Under the pieces are notes generated by a model, which was given only the letters and a program-made list of their open reading frames with translations, did not search any database and had not been told where the DNA came from. The position numbers were made by a program, and so were the translations under genes. From Campylorhamphus procurvoides (lineage: Eukaryota; Chordata; Aves; Passeriformes; Dendrocolaptidae): 64,000 bases of DNA. The stretch covers positions 288,215-352,214 of the forward strand of contig WBMV01000295.1 of NCBI GenBank assembly GCA_013396655.1. The letters are read 5' to 3'. Each line of letters begins with the position of its first letter. The first letter of the stretch is position 1. This document shows, piece after piece, positions 37,470 through 50,262 of this stretch.

Positions 37470-37530
37470 AACTCACAAATACAGACTGAGGGAATTGAGA
37501 GTGTTTAGCTTAAATAAACCACAGTGAAGT
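37470..37530 (+). repeat. Degraded CR1 LINE fragment
   Basis: The stretch ACTGAGGGAATTGAGAGTGTTTAGC resembles a CR1 3'-region signature (CTGAGGGAACTGGGGGTGTTTAGCCTGG type) that I know from avian genomes. Identity is partial and the fragment is short. It is oriented on the plus strand. Confidence 0.5.
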
Positions 37531-37583
37531 GATGAAATGGCACCCTGAGCTATCCTTTTCCTTTTGAGGTGAAAAAGCCCCAA

Positions 37584-37619
37584 CTATATACAATATATAT
37601 ACAATACAATACAATACAG
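37584..37619. repeat. (ACAAT)n and TA-rich microsatellite
   Basis: ACAAT is repeated three times at 37,601-37,615 after a TATA-rich lead-in. It is a simple pentanucleotide repeat. Confidence 0.8.
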
Positions 37620-38542
37620 TATAACAATAGAAAACATATTAAGGTCAGTAAAATATCTACAGTGAATAGAAAAACTTTCTAAAATGGGTCTAGAGGGTGG
37701 CTAAATTATACTACAGAGAAACTGAAGTAAAAATATTTCAGATTTATTTTAAACTGTATTCAACTTCTTTTCTTAACGAAGAAAATGCTATTTCATCTAA
37801 GAATTTGGATTAATAAACAAAAAAAAACCCTACAACAAAAATAGCCAACCCTGAGAGATGAGCAGTTTCCACTGTGAAAAGTATATCTAGAGGATGAGAT
37901 TTTTCAGAAACCTTGTAAAGCTTTGGTAATCCTCAATACAAAACTAAATGGAGCTTAATAGTGCAAGGGGCTTACAGGCAGTGTCTGCAGAGCAGGTCCA
38001 AGGGCAGCCTGCAGAGGCCTCCAAGAGGGGCTGGAGGAGGTTTGCAGCTCTGCCTCCTCCCTTATGGGATGTTTATGGGGAAGGTGTTGGGATGTCAGAG
38101 CAGGTCTGCATCCTCCAGAGGGGCAGGTCCATATGGCATCGTGGCTGTGAGCAGATCTTTGCAAGAGAACAGAAATCAGGCAACCACTTCCATTCATGGC
38201 ATGCTTTGTCCCATTTTTACAGACTGATTCAAGTGGGGTGATGCCCTTTCAGGAAGCTCCCTGACTCTGCACCAAGTATTACTGCAGTTTTGAGCTGGAA
38301 AGCTCATTCACCACATCTTGTGAGTCACATACCCTGAGGTCTGGGGGCTGCCGAGTGTCCTAAGCCAATACTAAATTTTTCAGGAATTGAAGGTACTCAA
38401 CAACCCCTGAGATCATGTCAGGGTGGTATCAGGTGAACTTGTTTTGGAGGAGTGACTGCATGGCAAACGTCTGTGACAGAGGTCTGACTGCACTGCCAGC
38501 TCTGCATTCCATAATGACTGCAGGGAGAAACCTACATCCAAA

Positions 38543-38566
38543 CAGGTGACATCACAGGTGACATCA
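38543..38566. repeat. Perfect 12-bp tandem duplication (CAGGTGACATCA)
   Basis: The unit occurs twice without mismatch. Each copy joins an E-box (CAGGTG) to a TGACATCA element related to ATF/AP-1 sites. It may be a regulatory doublet or a chance duplication. Confidence 0.8.
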
Positions 38567-39019
38567 CATGCTTGAAAATGTGACTGTGAAACATTGATGG
38601 GCATTATTATCTCCCTGTATGAACTCCATCCTTTTGTACAGAGAGGTTCCCCTGTGATCCATCCCCACGTGTCCAATACACTCACAAATTGAGGTATAAG
38701 TGCAGGTCTTGAGAGTCACCAAACAACTGAAGTCAAGCAGCCAATTAATCTGAGAGCTCATTTCCCACTTAATGAAGAGTTGCTGAGTTCTTGAGTGCTG
38801 ACAAGGAATCTGTGTTGGGAAATAGGCCTTGGTGCAAGACACACATTTTGGTTTTTGCAACAAAAGCCTTGAATGGGATCTGCTAAAGAGCTTCTCAGGG
38901 CATCCTCCTGGCTCAGTGCTGCATTGCTCACAATAAGTTTTCCTGCCCAGGCTACAGGAAGCCCACCTAGACTGTGTTTCCCAGGGTTTCTTATGAACTG
39001 TCAGGTAGAACGACATAAA

Positions 39020-39660
39020 GAAACGCCAGAGAATATGAGATTACATTTGCTTCACGTATTTGTTCTTTGCAAATCCATGCTGGCTATTACTCATCTTCGT
39101 GTCATATTCTGATTTCCTAGAGGTTTTATATTTCAGTATTTCTCTGCATATTGAATGATGTAGAAATCCCTAGGTCCTCTCTTGCTTATTTTCTAGCAGT
39201 GTGGGTGGGTTCTCACCTATCTCCACTTCTGCTCCAAGAGCTGAACTAGTTCCCTCAGTACCCCTTTGATTATTTTTTTCTGGACCAATGGATGTAAAAC
39301 TCCCCAACCTAGCAAAGTATTCTTCAGTCTCTTCTGATTTTTCCTATAGTTCATACATTAATCTCTCTGTGCCAGGATCAATTTTGTTATCCATCTGATC
39401 ACAATTAACCTTTTTAGTGGGGACTGAGGCAGAAGAGAGAGCAAATGCTTTGGTCTGCTCAGCATCATTTGTCAAGCCATCCTCTCCTGTTGAGTAGCAA
39501 ACTGACTTTCTTTGACCTTCCCTTGCCTACCAATATATCCTCTTGGCTTGTTTCATTTTGTGTCTTGTTAGCTGTGCCTTTGTTTTTTTTTTCTCTCTTC
39601 TTTACACGCTGCAGCAGTTCTTGGACACAGTCTCAGAAATTAGATGAGTAAATTGTACGT
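39020..39660 (-). mobile_element. Degraded LINE fragment, CR1/L3-like, ORF2 region
   Basis: Read on the minus strand, translated pieces appear in the order expected for CR1-type ORF2 between the endonuclease and the reverse transcriptase. First comes a piece with LLNRRG followed by an acidic/alanine segment (about 39,520-39,400), like the LLN-x-x-G linker before the polymerase. Later comes SQHGFAKNK (about 39,085-39,055), like the SQHGF motif inside the reverse transcriptase. The pieces lie in different frames with stops, so the element is long dead. The family call is from motif memory and order. Confidence 0.6.
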
Positions 39661-40929
39661 TTTCTGATGCCTCTTGAAGGACTCAAAGTCTTTGCAGGAC
39701 TAGAAATCTTCCAGCTGCAGCTTTACCCATAGTCTGCTGTAAAATCTTATGCATGAGCATTTAGAAGGAATAATAAAGTAGCATTTGATTACTCTTTAGT
39801 GGAATGTTTGCTGAAATTGTTAGGGTGCCATAACAATAACTTGCCAGGCCATTAAAGGACATATCCTTCCCTGGATTTCTAAGCAGTATTTATAATTCAA
39901 GAGAGATGCTAATTATATCTGAATATATGTGAGGCTTACTTAAAAAATATCCTTGCTAGTAGAGGTGTTTTGTGGGGTATTTTTGATTCTTTTTTGTTGA
40001 CAGATTTCTCTAATTGGAAGATTTTTGAATACATCGATATTTTTGTCCGTATTTTACCCTTTCTTTATCCTTTCACTAGTCCTGTGCTATAAGACTTCTT
40101 TAAGTGTTGTCTACCACCATTGTTTTGTTTTTTACTATAAACATTGTAAAGCCACAAAGCTACAACGTTAATACAACAGATATATTTGATATTACTTAGG
40201 TATAAATGTTAAAAATTCTTTCCCTAAATGTAATGGGAGCTTAAGTGGGGCTCAGGATGGTGCTGAGTGTCTTGTGCCACCTGTGATGGCAGGGCACCAG
40301 CATGGCACAGTGCACCATTTGAGCAGCCAGGCTGCCACTGCCCTCCCTTTCTGCTGCCCAAAGCAAAGGTGTTGGAAGTTCTACACTGTCACAGTGTGTG
40401 CTCCCAAATTTCTGGTCTCTCCCCTCCCGACACCATCTCAGTTATCTGGTTCTTGGCAGGTGTAGAACCACACCCTGTACAGCTGAACAGCACAAAGTCT
40501 CTGTGTCGCATGGGCTGATGGAAATTAAGGATAATGCTATTTTTGTATTTAGCTGTCTGTGATATGAGGGGTTTAGAGGTTTTTTAAAATGATCAATTGT
40601 GGTAAAAAGCTGAATGCACCATTTATATGGCCATTGAAAATGGTGTTAGGAGTTACTGCCCAAATCTTGCTGAAACTCATCTGATACTCCTTGGAGGTAA
40701 TGAAAATCTCTTCCTCCTAAGCAGAAATATTGGTGAGGGTATAATGAAATAATATTTACCTGCTTCTGATTCAGGTGTTGAAGACTTGGAAAAGTGCTGT
40801 GACAGCAGCTAGTATCCATGGAGCTAAAAATGTATTATTACCTACAACCCTCTTTGCAAGAGCCTGCACAAGTCTGGGGGAGGGCTCCTCTCCTGCACCT
40901 GCATGGTTTGGGTATTTGACCCCTGCTTC

Positions 40930-41070
40930 CCCAAAAACCCTCCACCCAAACAAAAAAAAACCCCACCTAAACAAACAAAAAAACCTCCAAACCCCAACCA
41001 AAAAAAAAGCACCCCAAAAAAAGAAAAGGAAGGAAAATCAAGGAAAAAAACCCAAACCAGAAAAAAGGGT
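40930..41070 (+). repeat. A/C-rich low-complexity tract
   Basis: About 140 bases consist almost only of A and C at first (CCCAAACAAAAAAAAACCCC type) and then of A with scattered G and C. The minus strand is correspondingly T- and G-rich with several GGGG and GGG runs. Confidence 0.85.
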
Positions 41071-42289
41071 TTAGGACTGAATCCAGCAGAAATAATCACC
41101 TCCATGAAAATGAGAGCCCCGGGGTACCCCTTTGGCTGCTGTTGAAAGGATGATGGCTTCTGGTAATAAAAACCGAGGGCTCTTTCCCCTCCTGTTGCCA
41201 CCCCATTGCTGACATTTAATGCAGGGAACAGCACCTGAGCCGTGGTGAAATGTCACTCCTGTCACTTGGGCAAGTGACACCCCCAATGCTGGGGGACAGT
41301 GGGCTGTGAAAGCACCAGGCAGGAGGAGTCATCCTTCCAGCTGATGAAAGATAACTTAAAAGGGGCTGCATTATTACTGGAAGAGGCTTCTCAGAGACCA
41401 GAGGTGGGAAGAGTGACAAAGGAAGCGCTGGTGTTGAAAGGTGCTCGGGCTGACGTGCGAGCCCTACGTGACACCGTGGCTCTGTCACGGGCACCTCCAC
41501 TCGGGGAGAGCTCCTGCAGCTGGAATCAGCCCCTCTCCACTCATCACACACTGTGTGCTGATTTTAATAGGCAGGATGAAACAGAAGACAGCTCGGTATG
41601 GGTTTAGATTGAGTCATGGTTATTGAATTTGTCCAAGGTACAAAGGTGCTGTTTGCAGCAAAATGAAATAAGTGATAAAAAAAAAATCCACAAAGAACAA
41701 AGGGACCAGAGAGTAATATTTGCCACACTCTCAACAGTCTTCTGCTGTTTCTGAAAGATTTATATGAGAGAAAAAAAAGAGTAAGAAACATGCTGCAAAC
41801 TTGCAACAGTGAAGTGCCTGAAAATGAAAAAAGTTTAATGAAAGTGAGTGTTGTTTTTAGTCAACTTCACAGAAGCTTGGGTGGGTAGATATGTGGAACT
41901 GAGGGGAAAAAACAAATAAAAAAACAAGCTAGGAGTAACAAAGCAACAAAAAAAGGCAAAATGAGAGGCAAAGCCTTCACAGCCCCCATGTGGAAACCCT
42001 ATGGATGTGCTTGCCCTGTTTCCCTGGGCGCAGTGGCTGGTTCTGCCCTTGCCCTGGGGGTGCCCATGCCATGCTGACTGGCAGTGGTGCTTCCAGGGAC
42101 AAGGCTCCTGCCCACCTGCTGGGGCAACCTTTGAACCTTTCCTGCTTTTGGATTTGCAAAGGAACGTGGCTCTCTAAGTCCTTCAGCACCGCAGGGTTGG
42201 CCTGACTCCTTTGGCTCATCCCCAGAGGAAGAGTTTTCTTTGCCTGTGACAGGCACCTATGCTGAGAAACAGGTGGCAGGGGATTAGGT

Positions 42290-42307
42290 GGGTGGGGTGG
42301 GTGGGGG
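42290..42307 (+). other. Tight G-quadruplex motif
   Basis: The sequence is GGGTGGGGTGGGTGGGGG: four G-runs of three to five bases separated by single T bases. Single-base loops are the most favourable class for a parallel G-quadruplex. More GGTGG-type repeats follow to about 42,340. Confidence 0.75.
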
Positions 42308-45300
42308 CTTCTGTGGTGAGGTGGTTGTGGTGGGTTGAGGATATAAGTGCAGCAGGGCTTGGAGGTAGAAATATCTTGTAGGAAATAACTGTGGAGTTGT
42401 TTTATGTGAGTACTACAGGCTTTTGTGCACAGCCTGCCCTTAATTTGGCCCTTATATAGGTTATTTAATCTTTTATGAAGCATTTGCGTCAAAAGAAAAT
42501 GACAATATTGAAACAAATTGGGATAGAAATCGAATGAGAGGTACTTAGAGAGGAACCCTTTGCCCTCTGTTCTTTAAATGGGTATCTAATCAACCTGCAC
42601 TGACCTTCACCATTCAATTTCTCAGCTCTGCCTACTTTTCCAGCAGAAAGCAGCTGCAGGTGGAAGACTCCTGGGCAGGTGAGTGCCTTTGCTTTGTGCC
42701 TGTGTGGGTGCAGCACCTCTGGTGTAACCCACTGGGGGGCTGTCCCTCTGTCATGCAATCGTGCACCACCAGCTTCTGTCTCACTTGTTGTCTGGAGTCC
42801 CTAGAGATGAATAAGCCTTATCAGGGAGGAGCAGTAGAATGCAAAGCCAGCTGCAAGGAGGTCATCTCTTTTCTCCCTCTCTCTCTCTCATGTTCCATGT
42901 GAAGAGCTGTCACCCCTCGTAGATGCACAGACTGCTGCAGTGCCGTGTTGCTCCCCAACCTCGTTGCCAAAGCTACAATATCAGGTGCTCTGGCTGTGAA
43001 TGAAAGGGAACAATCTCTACTTTCCTCACAATTTAGAATTGCTTTGGTTCCCTGGTCCAGGTACCATGGCTGAATCCTGGTCAAATCAGCTCTTGCTGAC
43101 TCTCAGGTGTGATTTATTTGCCCTCTCCAAAGCCCCCACCAGCAGGGGTGAGTTTGCTCCTTGTGCCACGGCTTCATGAACACCATGACCAGAGGAGGGC
43201 TGTTGGTGAGGGGGGAAACTTGTAGAGTGATAACCTTTAGGAATTGCTCTTGACTGTGCTGAAACTGCATTTAGGTCTGCTCCTCGTGGTCAGGAGCTCA
43301 CGCATTTGACTCGATGCCCCACTCCTTCTGTATTTCCATGTTTTCCCTGGGGGCTGCGGAGTCTTTCTGGTTCCGCAGTCTCCAGCACTTGTGCCCAGAC
43401 ATGTTTGCACCGCAGCAGTTGCAGAGGGTTTTCTGGTGGTGTTTTGGTGCAAGTTGTATGTATTTCTTTTCAGAGGAAAGGTTTGATAGTCAGGTTGAAC
43501 TAAAGTAGTATTTTACTGATATAAATTAAAAGCTAACCACTGATCTTCCAAAATAACTGTCTGTATCTTGGACTGCATTGGAGTAATAAGAAAATAAAAC
43601 TAGTTCCTTTGTTATAGCACCATTTTTGTCAGTAAATCAGCTATAACTGTGTTTCTTTCTGGTCTATTATTTTTATTCCAATACTATAGGTCTGAAATTC
43701 ACTGTTCTTACCCCAGGGAAGCAAATGACAATTCTACTATGCCATAACTTTTAGTTAAGCCTTTTCCTACTGAGCCATCACACTGTTGCTCACTGGTTGA
43801 TGCACTTAAGGAGACATTTGCTGTGGGCATTTCTCAAGCTCTCATCACTTAATGAAAAATAAGGCTTGAAAAAAAGGTAATATAGTTCTGCTGTTTTGCA
43901 CAATCTTCATTTTTATGTCCTGACCCTTGTGAAACAGCAGGCTGGAGTCACATTTTCTGTCTGTCATTGCACCATCACTGTACCACTGCCTGGTTGTCCC
44001 ACCTTCATCCCCTCACCATGTCAGTAGAGGAGGTGAATAAAAAACGAACTTCAGAAGCCTTTTTGCTAAAATGTCAGCTACCAATATTGGTTTTCTTGTG
44101 AAATGCAGGATCTGGGTTATTTGGAAATAGATTTTGCCAGACAAAAAGAGAGAAAAATTCTACATGGTTTCTTTTGGTAGTTCAAAATGCTGATTTTATT
44201 CCTGTCTGGATAAACAAGTAATTAGAGGTGTAAGGAGTTAGCTGCAAAAGAAATGTCTCCAAAGAAATGTGTGTGAGAATGGTGGAGCAGCTGAAATAAA
44301 TATCAAGTTCTGTAACTGAAGATGAAACAACTGTTTCTTTATCTTGGGTTTGCTCTGGCAGGTTTTTATGGGAATATTATAAAGGGAATATGTCCATGAC
44401 CCTTCAGAGATTTGATCTGCCTTGATAGTCTCAACTATACTTGTATAATTAGTTCTCAGGATGAATGAAGTTTCTAAGCAACTTGAGCATGAACAGCTTC
44501 AGTCTCCACTGGGTCTTTCCAAGAAGTGTTTGGGGATTTCTTGGTGTGTAAGAAGAGTGCAGTATAAAAAAAAAGGAGAAAAAAAGATTCCCACCAGCCT
44601 CTCAGCCAGAGTAGATTCACAAGTTAACAGCTCTCTCTGGAGTTTTAGGATTTTCTTACTTCCCCATAATTAAATTTTCCAGGTTCAACTCAGATTTCAT
44701 GCTGTGTCTTGGATGATGAGAATCCAGAAATATGTACCACTTCCAAAAACTTCCTAAAAATCCTCAATGTAAATAAGAGACATCTTTGAACTTCATATTA
44801 TAACTTAAAATTCCTCTTCATTTACTCTGAGTTTTTACTGGCCTTCAGTCCCTTTGCCCAAGTAGGGGAGACAAGGCTGCACACGGAGCCCAAGCACCGA
44901 TCCTGAGCATCAGGACTCCTGGAAATTTGGCTGCTCTGCTGGGCTCTGAATTTGCTCTTCCAGTTCCCATTTAAAGATGGGCTACATGATACTCACCTGT
45001 AAACTCCATGATACAAAATTCCTTTTATTTTACCTATTAGCAGCACCATTCCAGCAGAAATTTGGTACAAAATGAAGATTTAAGTATTCTTGCAAAAGGC
45101 AGTGTGATACCTCAGTTTGTATCATAGGAGGTATTATCACACTGTAAATAATTGAGGAATCCATAAATTACAGCTGATGATCTAAATGAGGCACACTTTC
45201 TGATGCTTTTTTCTGTGAGTTTCCTTGCTGAATTTTGCAAATTAGCAAGTAATTTGTAATGGCTATCCTGAACATTATGTGAATTAGTGAGAGTCCATTG

Positions 45301-48300
45301 TAATTAGATTTTTTTAAAACCAATTAGCAAGTGAGAATGATCTCATCATTTATTTAGAATTACTCAGGGAAAAAAGGGCATAATTTTATTTGTACTGTAT
45401 TTTTTCAAGATTTTAATGCTTTCATTTCCTCCTAATAAAAGAACTTGCACTGGTGCATGGAGAAGAGGAATGGTGAAACCCAAAGTTACCTTCTTTCCTG
45501 CTGGATCTGTAGGCTCCCACTCTTCTCAAAGGTTTCTGCATCAGACCCAGCATGATAAATGTAGCATTCTGCAGGGCAGGGAATTAATTCTGTTTTCTGC
45601 AGATGCAGTCTAGTGCCTTCACTGTAAGATCATTCTTTTTCAACTTGTCTTTGCACACATCAACTAGAATATTTTTAATCTCCATTTTAACAGAAATGGA
45701 ACTTATTTTCCCTTCTTTTTCATTTAGTAATAAATGAATTGTAATAGAAATGGAATTTCCTGAAATTTTCAACCCTATCTATGAACATCTCTAGTTTTGC
45801 TCTGTTTTTCTGTGAAGAGTCTTATGATAAGAGCAAAACCCTGTTTTCCTTTGCTGTTGCCTCATCATGTCAAAGGGAGAAGGATTTGGCTGCTGCATAT
45901 TCATGAATTACTCTTGGCAATTGAAGCCCTTGGCAGAGATTCATGGAACAGCTGAGATGTTGACTCCTTGGCTACTGCAAGAATCATATGGGCACTCCAG
46001 CAGTTTGCACAGCAGGGCTGCCGTCATCAGCACCAGGGAAAAGTGGTTTCTGTCACTTCAGAACGGAGGGCTCAGTCATTTCTTCCTGTCACACTGCCCA
46101 GCTCCGGCACAGCAGGTGGTAATTGGAATCTCTGGGTGATGAAGGACTGGTGATCCTTTCTGTGAGGTGTAATCTGTGTTTGAGGCTCGGGGCAGTGAGG
46201 TTTTCCTGCAGCAGTGCCCCTGTTTGCCCTGGCAGGCCAAGCCCACCCATGGATCCCCTCATTCCTTTACAAACCCCTCTGGGCATTCAAATCTTTTTGT
46301 TGCAGCCCAAAAGCTTTTTTTTCCCCTCTCCAGTCTGATCTCATTTCCTGAGCTCCATGTTGAGATAAGTCCTAGGGATTTTACATGCATTATTCAGCTG
46401 CAGAAGTGTCCTCCTTTTAGCAAGGTGTTCTCTCTCTTTCTCTGTTTATCCTTTGCAGTGTAAGTGTAGGTGTGTGGTCCGTGTGTGTCCTCCCTCCTGT
46501 GCTGCTTTTGCCCAGTTCTTCCATGCTTGGATTTTCTACCATCTTGAACAAATCAGAGCCAGAGTTCAGAGCTGAGGTGCTTTGTAATTCACAAGCAGTT
46601 TAGCTTATGGATGGGACCAAGCTTAGAAAAACTCAATTAATAACCAAAACAAAGCAAGTGTTGCTTGAGTCGAGGTCAGCAGGAGTGGAGGGAGTCTTGG
46701 TGAGACTTAAACAATTGGCTGCATCAAAACATCTCACTTTTCAAATAGGGTTTTAAGAGGGTTTTAAATTTTTTTTAACAATTTAGCTTTTCTTGTGAGT
46801 AATACAGACAATACTTTTCTTTTTCCACTTTACTTTGAAATGCTTATGAAGAATTCTAAGTAGTTTTGGAAGTTTGCTGAATACATCAGCAATATGGACT
46901 AATTAGCTGAAAGTCTGGCTCGGGTTTGGGAGGCAGGAACAGTGGGCTTGAAAATGGGACAAATACAGTACCTGGCAGAAAATTCTAATAATTTTCCACT
47001 CAAATATACACTTAGGAATAGATGTAGCTTCTACTTAACCAGCTGTGGGCCATTTCTTGCTCTGCATATAGGTAACATCTGCCTTAAACAAGAGGATGAA
47101 AAGAAAAGGAACAAATTAACCATAAAGTAATATTTATGTCCTCCCATTTTCTAAAACAGAAGCTTTCCCAGCTATAGTAGGAAGTTTAAATTGAGTGGCA
47201 AGTACCTAAAAGACTTCTTTCTGAAACATGAGTTTTAAAAATCTAAGCAATGCATGAAAATTTCAAAGACAGGAAAATAGTTAGAGTTCTGTTTCTGGGC
47301 TCCAAATTGCTCCAGTGTTTGTCTTGATTGTTTGAAGAAAAAACCCCAACCCTCAATAACATGAGTGGGATGTGTGTCCCCTGGTACCACTAAGCAGACC
47401 AAGAGATTTCACACTCTGTTAATTTGCTTGGTTTGCAAATATTTCTGAAGTAGCCTCTTGATTAGATTTCCCATTACCGAGTAACTGGATCTTTGCAGGG
47501 CCCTTAAGAAATGTATTACTGGGAAAAATATCTGAAATTAGTTGCTTAGCACATGAAGAAAACTACTGACAGAATATGGGCACAGTGCAAGTATCAACTG
47601 GGAATGTATGGGTGGGAACTTGTGTGTGAGAGCAGAACTTGCCCATGCTCACTGCTCTCCAAAAGTGATTTCGGTGTCTCGTGTCACACTGATAACAGTG
47701 GCAGCCTCTCCTTCTCAGCAGGAATAGCTATCAAAGATGAAAGTACCTTTGTAGGCCTCCATGAATGGAATTCCTTAGTCCTGTGCATGAGAGTATTTTA
47801 ATTAGACAATTCCTTGTGGTGGTGAGTAGCTTTTCAATGAACCATTTTTTAAGAGCTTTCTCACTTCTCTAATTACATTGCTTTAATTTCTTAGTGAAGG
47901 AATAAATCTCAACAGACAGGAATTCATTCACCTGGATTTTTGGGTGCTAAAAGACTGAGAGAAAATCCAGAAAGCAATATGCAGTGGATGAAATATTAAT
48001 GGCCACTCTGTTTCTCAAGCAAGTTATTTGTGATTAGAAAAATGGGAGATGCAGAGTGTGATGTGTGGGATTTCTTGCTCTTTAGAAGACTAAAATACAG
48101 CACATTTCTTATAATTGCAAACACTGTGGTGCCTGTTCCTTAGACAACCACCTGTTGCCAGTTCAAACCTTGAAGAACCAAATTAATTCCTGAGCAGTGA
48201 AATCGAAGCTGACCTGGAAGGAGTGGAAGTTTACCTGCAGATCCTTTCATCAGTTCTGCATTAACATTTCACTGCGGTTGGGGGGGTTAATGAATTACTG

Positions 48301-49619
48301 AGAGGTGCCCCAGGTACCACTGCGTGTCACACACACTCTGTGTGCTTGGAGCATTAGAGATGCTGTAGAGGGTTAGAGCTGAAGGAAACTGCTTTTTTCT
48401 ATATGAACTGCTTTAGTTTCTATATAAACTATAGAAAAATGAAAGTGCTTAGGCTCTGTAGTGAGTATTTGATCTCAAATCTATGAAACACTTGGGTGTT
48501 TTATACAGTATTTCAGTAGAATTTTGACTGCCTCTTCCATTCTAGTTCTGTCAAAGGAAGTATTTAATTTAGTTTGGCTTTCACATATATGTAGCAGCTT
48601 AATTACTGTTTTGAAACCCAGGAAAATTTCAGAAGAGATGAAATTTAAAACAAGCATTCTTATCCCAGTGGTTAGTGAGCCTTTTAGCACTGAGGAAACT
48701 GCCCACTGATGAGAAAAATCTCATCAAGAGATTCAGAAGCAATTGAGTCATGCTCAGCTCTTCCTCACAAAGGGAAAACTCTGGAGATATTCAGATAATT
48801 ATTAGTTCATGGTTGTTCAAAGAGCCAGAATGTAACTCACACTGGCCATAACTAGAAATTAATTATTTTCTTCATCATTATTTTAGCCTTTTGCTGTCAT
48901 AATTTTTCTGAAATATGAAATATAGTTTGGGTCGGTTTTTTAATAGACTGTAATAGGGAGAGTGGGGAACGCAAAGATCTGGTAACAGGATACCCAGAGT
49001 AAAGCTATTTGGAAAGGTTTTAGTGGAACCACTTTTTCTCTAAAAAAATATAGTTTTAATAATAGTATTGTTATTTTATAAAGTTTTGTCACTTCTGAAG
49101 AATCTATAGTTAGCAACAAGTTATTTTATCAGAATTTTCATTCTGCAGGTAAATAAAAGGTTTGATTTTTATATTCCAATTCCAAATAAAACCAGATTTT
49201 GAAATGGCTGCTCTTCCTACAGAAAGAAAATCTGCCTTTCAAAGCAGATGTACATGTGTCTTAATATAGGTTCAGTATCACCAAGGTTTTCACTGTGTTT
49301 GACACTAATTGGAGGGGACAGGTGGTGGCAGTGGGGAGGAAATGCCCTCAGCATTGTGTAGAACTGATAACAGGATACTCAGAACTAGAGCTGGTTGAAA
49401 AATGCATAAATATCAGTTATGCAAGAGATTGATTAGTTAAGATTTAAAAAAGAAGAAGAAACTACAACATAAATGTAAACTTAGAGGAATAAGATACTTT
49501 CTCTGCTGTGTCTTCACAAACGATCCCTGGACCTTGACTCTAAAATCCTAACGGTCTCCTAATTCTCTCATGGTTGACTCTGACACTGTGACTCCAGCAT
49601 TCTCCTGGAAAAGCCCCTG

Positions 49620-49650
49620 GCCCAGGGAAGAGGCTCCCTCTTCCCTGGGC
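49620..49650. repeat. Perfect 13-bp inverted repeat
   Basis: The arms 49,620-49,632 (GCCCAGGGAAGAG) and 49,638-49,650 are exact reverse complements around a 5-base loop (GCTCC). It could form a strong hairpin. It lies just upstream of the CR1 fragment. Confidence 0.85.
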
Positions 49651-49652
49651 TA

Positions 49653-50262
49653 AGAGCTGGCTGATGGCCAGGCCCAGGGAGTGCTGGGGACTGGGAATAA
49701 ATCCAGCTGGGGCCAGTCCTGTTCAACACCTTCCCTGATGATCTGGGTGATTCTTGAGTCAGGTGGGAGTGTTGACCTGCAGCAGGGTAGGAAGGCTCTG
49801 CAGGGGCACCTGGATGGGTGGGATCAGTGGGATGAGACCAGCGGTGTGAGGTTCAACAAGGCCAAGTGCTGGATCCTGCACTTGGTCACAGCACCCTCCT
49901 ATACTGTAGGTTTTGGGACAGAAGTTGGGAAGCTGCAGAAGGATGGGGGTGCTGGGTGACAGTGACTGAACATGAGCCACTGTGTGCCCAGGTGGCCAAG
50001 AAGGTCAAGGGCATCCTGGCCTGTCTCAGAAACAGTGTGGCCAGCAGGACCAGGGCAGTGCCTGCCCCTCTACTCAGCACTGGCGAGGCCTCTCCTTGAG
50101 TGATGTGTCCAGTTGTGGATCCCTCACTTGAAGAAAGGTGAACCTCACCTTCCCTGAGGTGTGGGAGGGGTGCAGAGAAGGGCAACCCAGCTCGTGAAAG
50201 GTCTAGAGGGTAAATCCTCTGAGAAATGGCTGAGGGAGAGAGGGCATTGTCTTTACTTTGAG
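49653..50262 (+). mobile_element. CR1 LINE fragment, 3' part of the reverse transcriptase ORF
   Basis: The plus strand contains several sequence blocks typical of avian CR1 in the right order. These are a CAGTCCTGTTCAACACCTT block (end of the polymerase palm), AGGTTCAACAAGGCCAAGTGC, GTGCCCAGGTGGCCAAGAAGG, ATCCTGGCCTGTCTCAGAAACA, GTGTGGCCAGCAGGACCAGGG and TGCAGAGAAGGGCAACCCAGCT. Frames are broken by indels. The element is truncated at both ends: there is no endonuclease and no terminal ATTCTATG-type repeat. It is a fossil insertion. Confidence 0.88.

Larger units (their letters stand above)
39661..49619. other. Noncoding stretch, no gene supported
   Basis: No exon or RNA gene was recognised. 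A minus-strand ORF of 179 codons at 41,977-42,516 is low in complexity (proline/histidine-rich) and lies opposite a G-rich tract, so I regard it as chance. An A/C-rich tract at 40.93 kb and a G-quadruplex motif at 42.29 kb are listed separately. Confidence 0.55.

Noticed and set aside
41977..42516. 179-codon minus-strand ORF
   Set aside because: Low-complexity proline/histidine-rich sequence opposite a G-rich tract, with no domain and no splice context.
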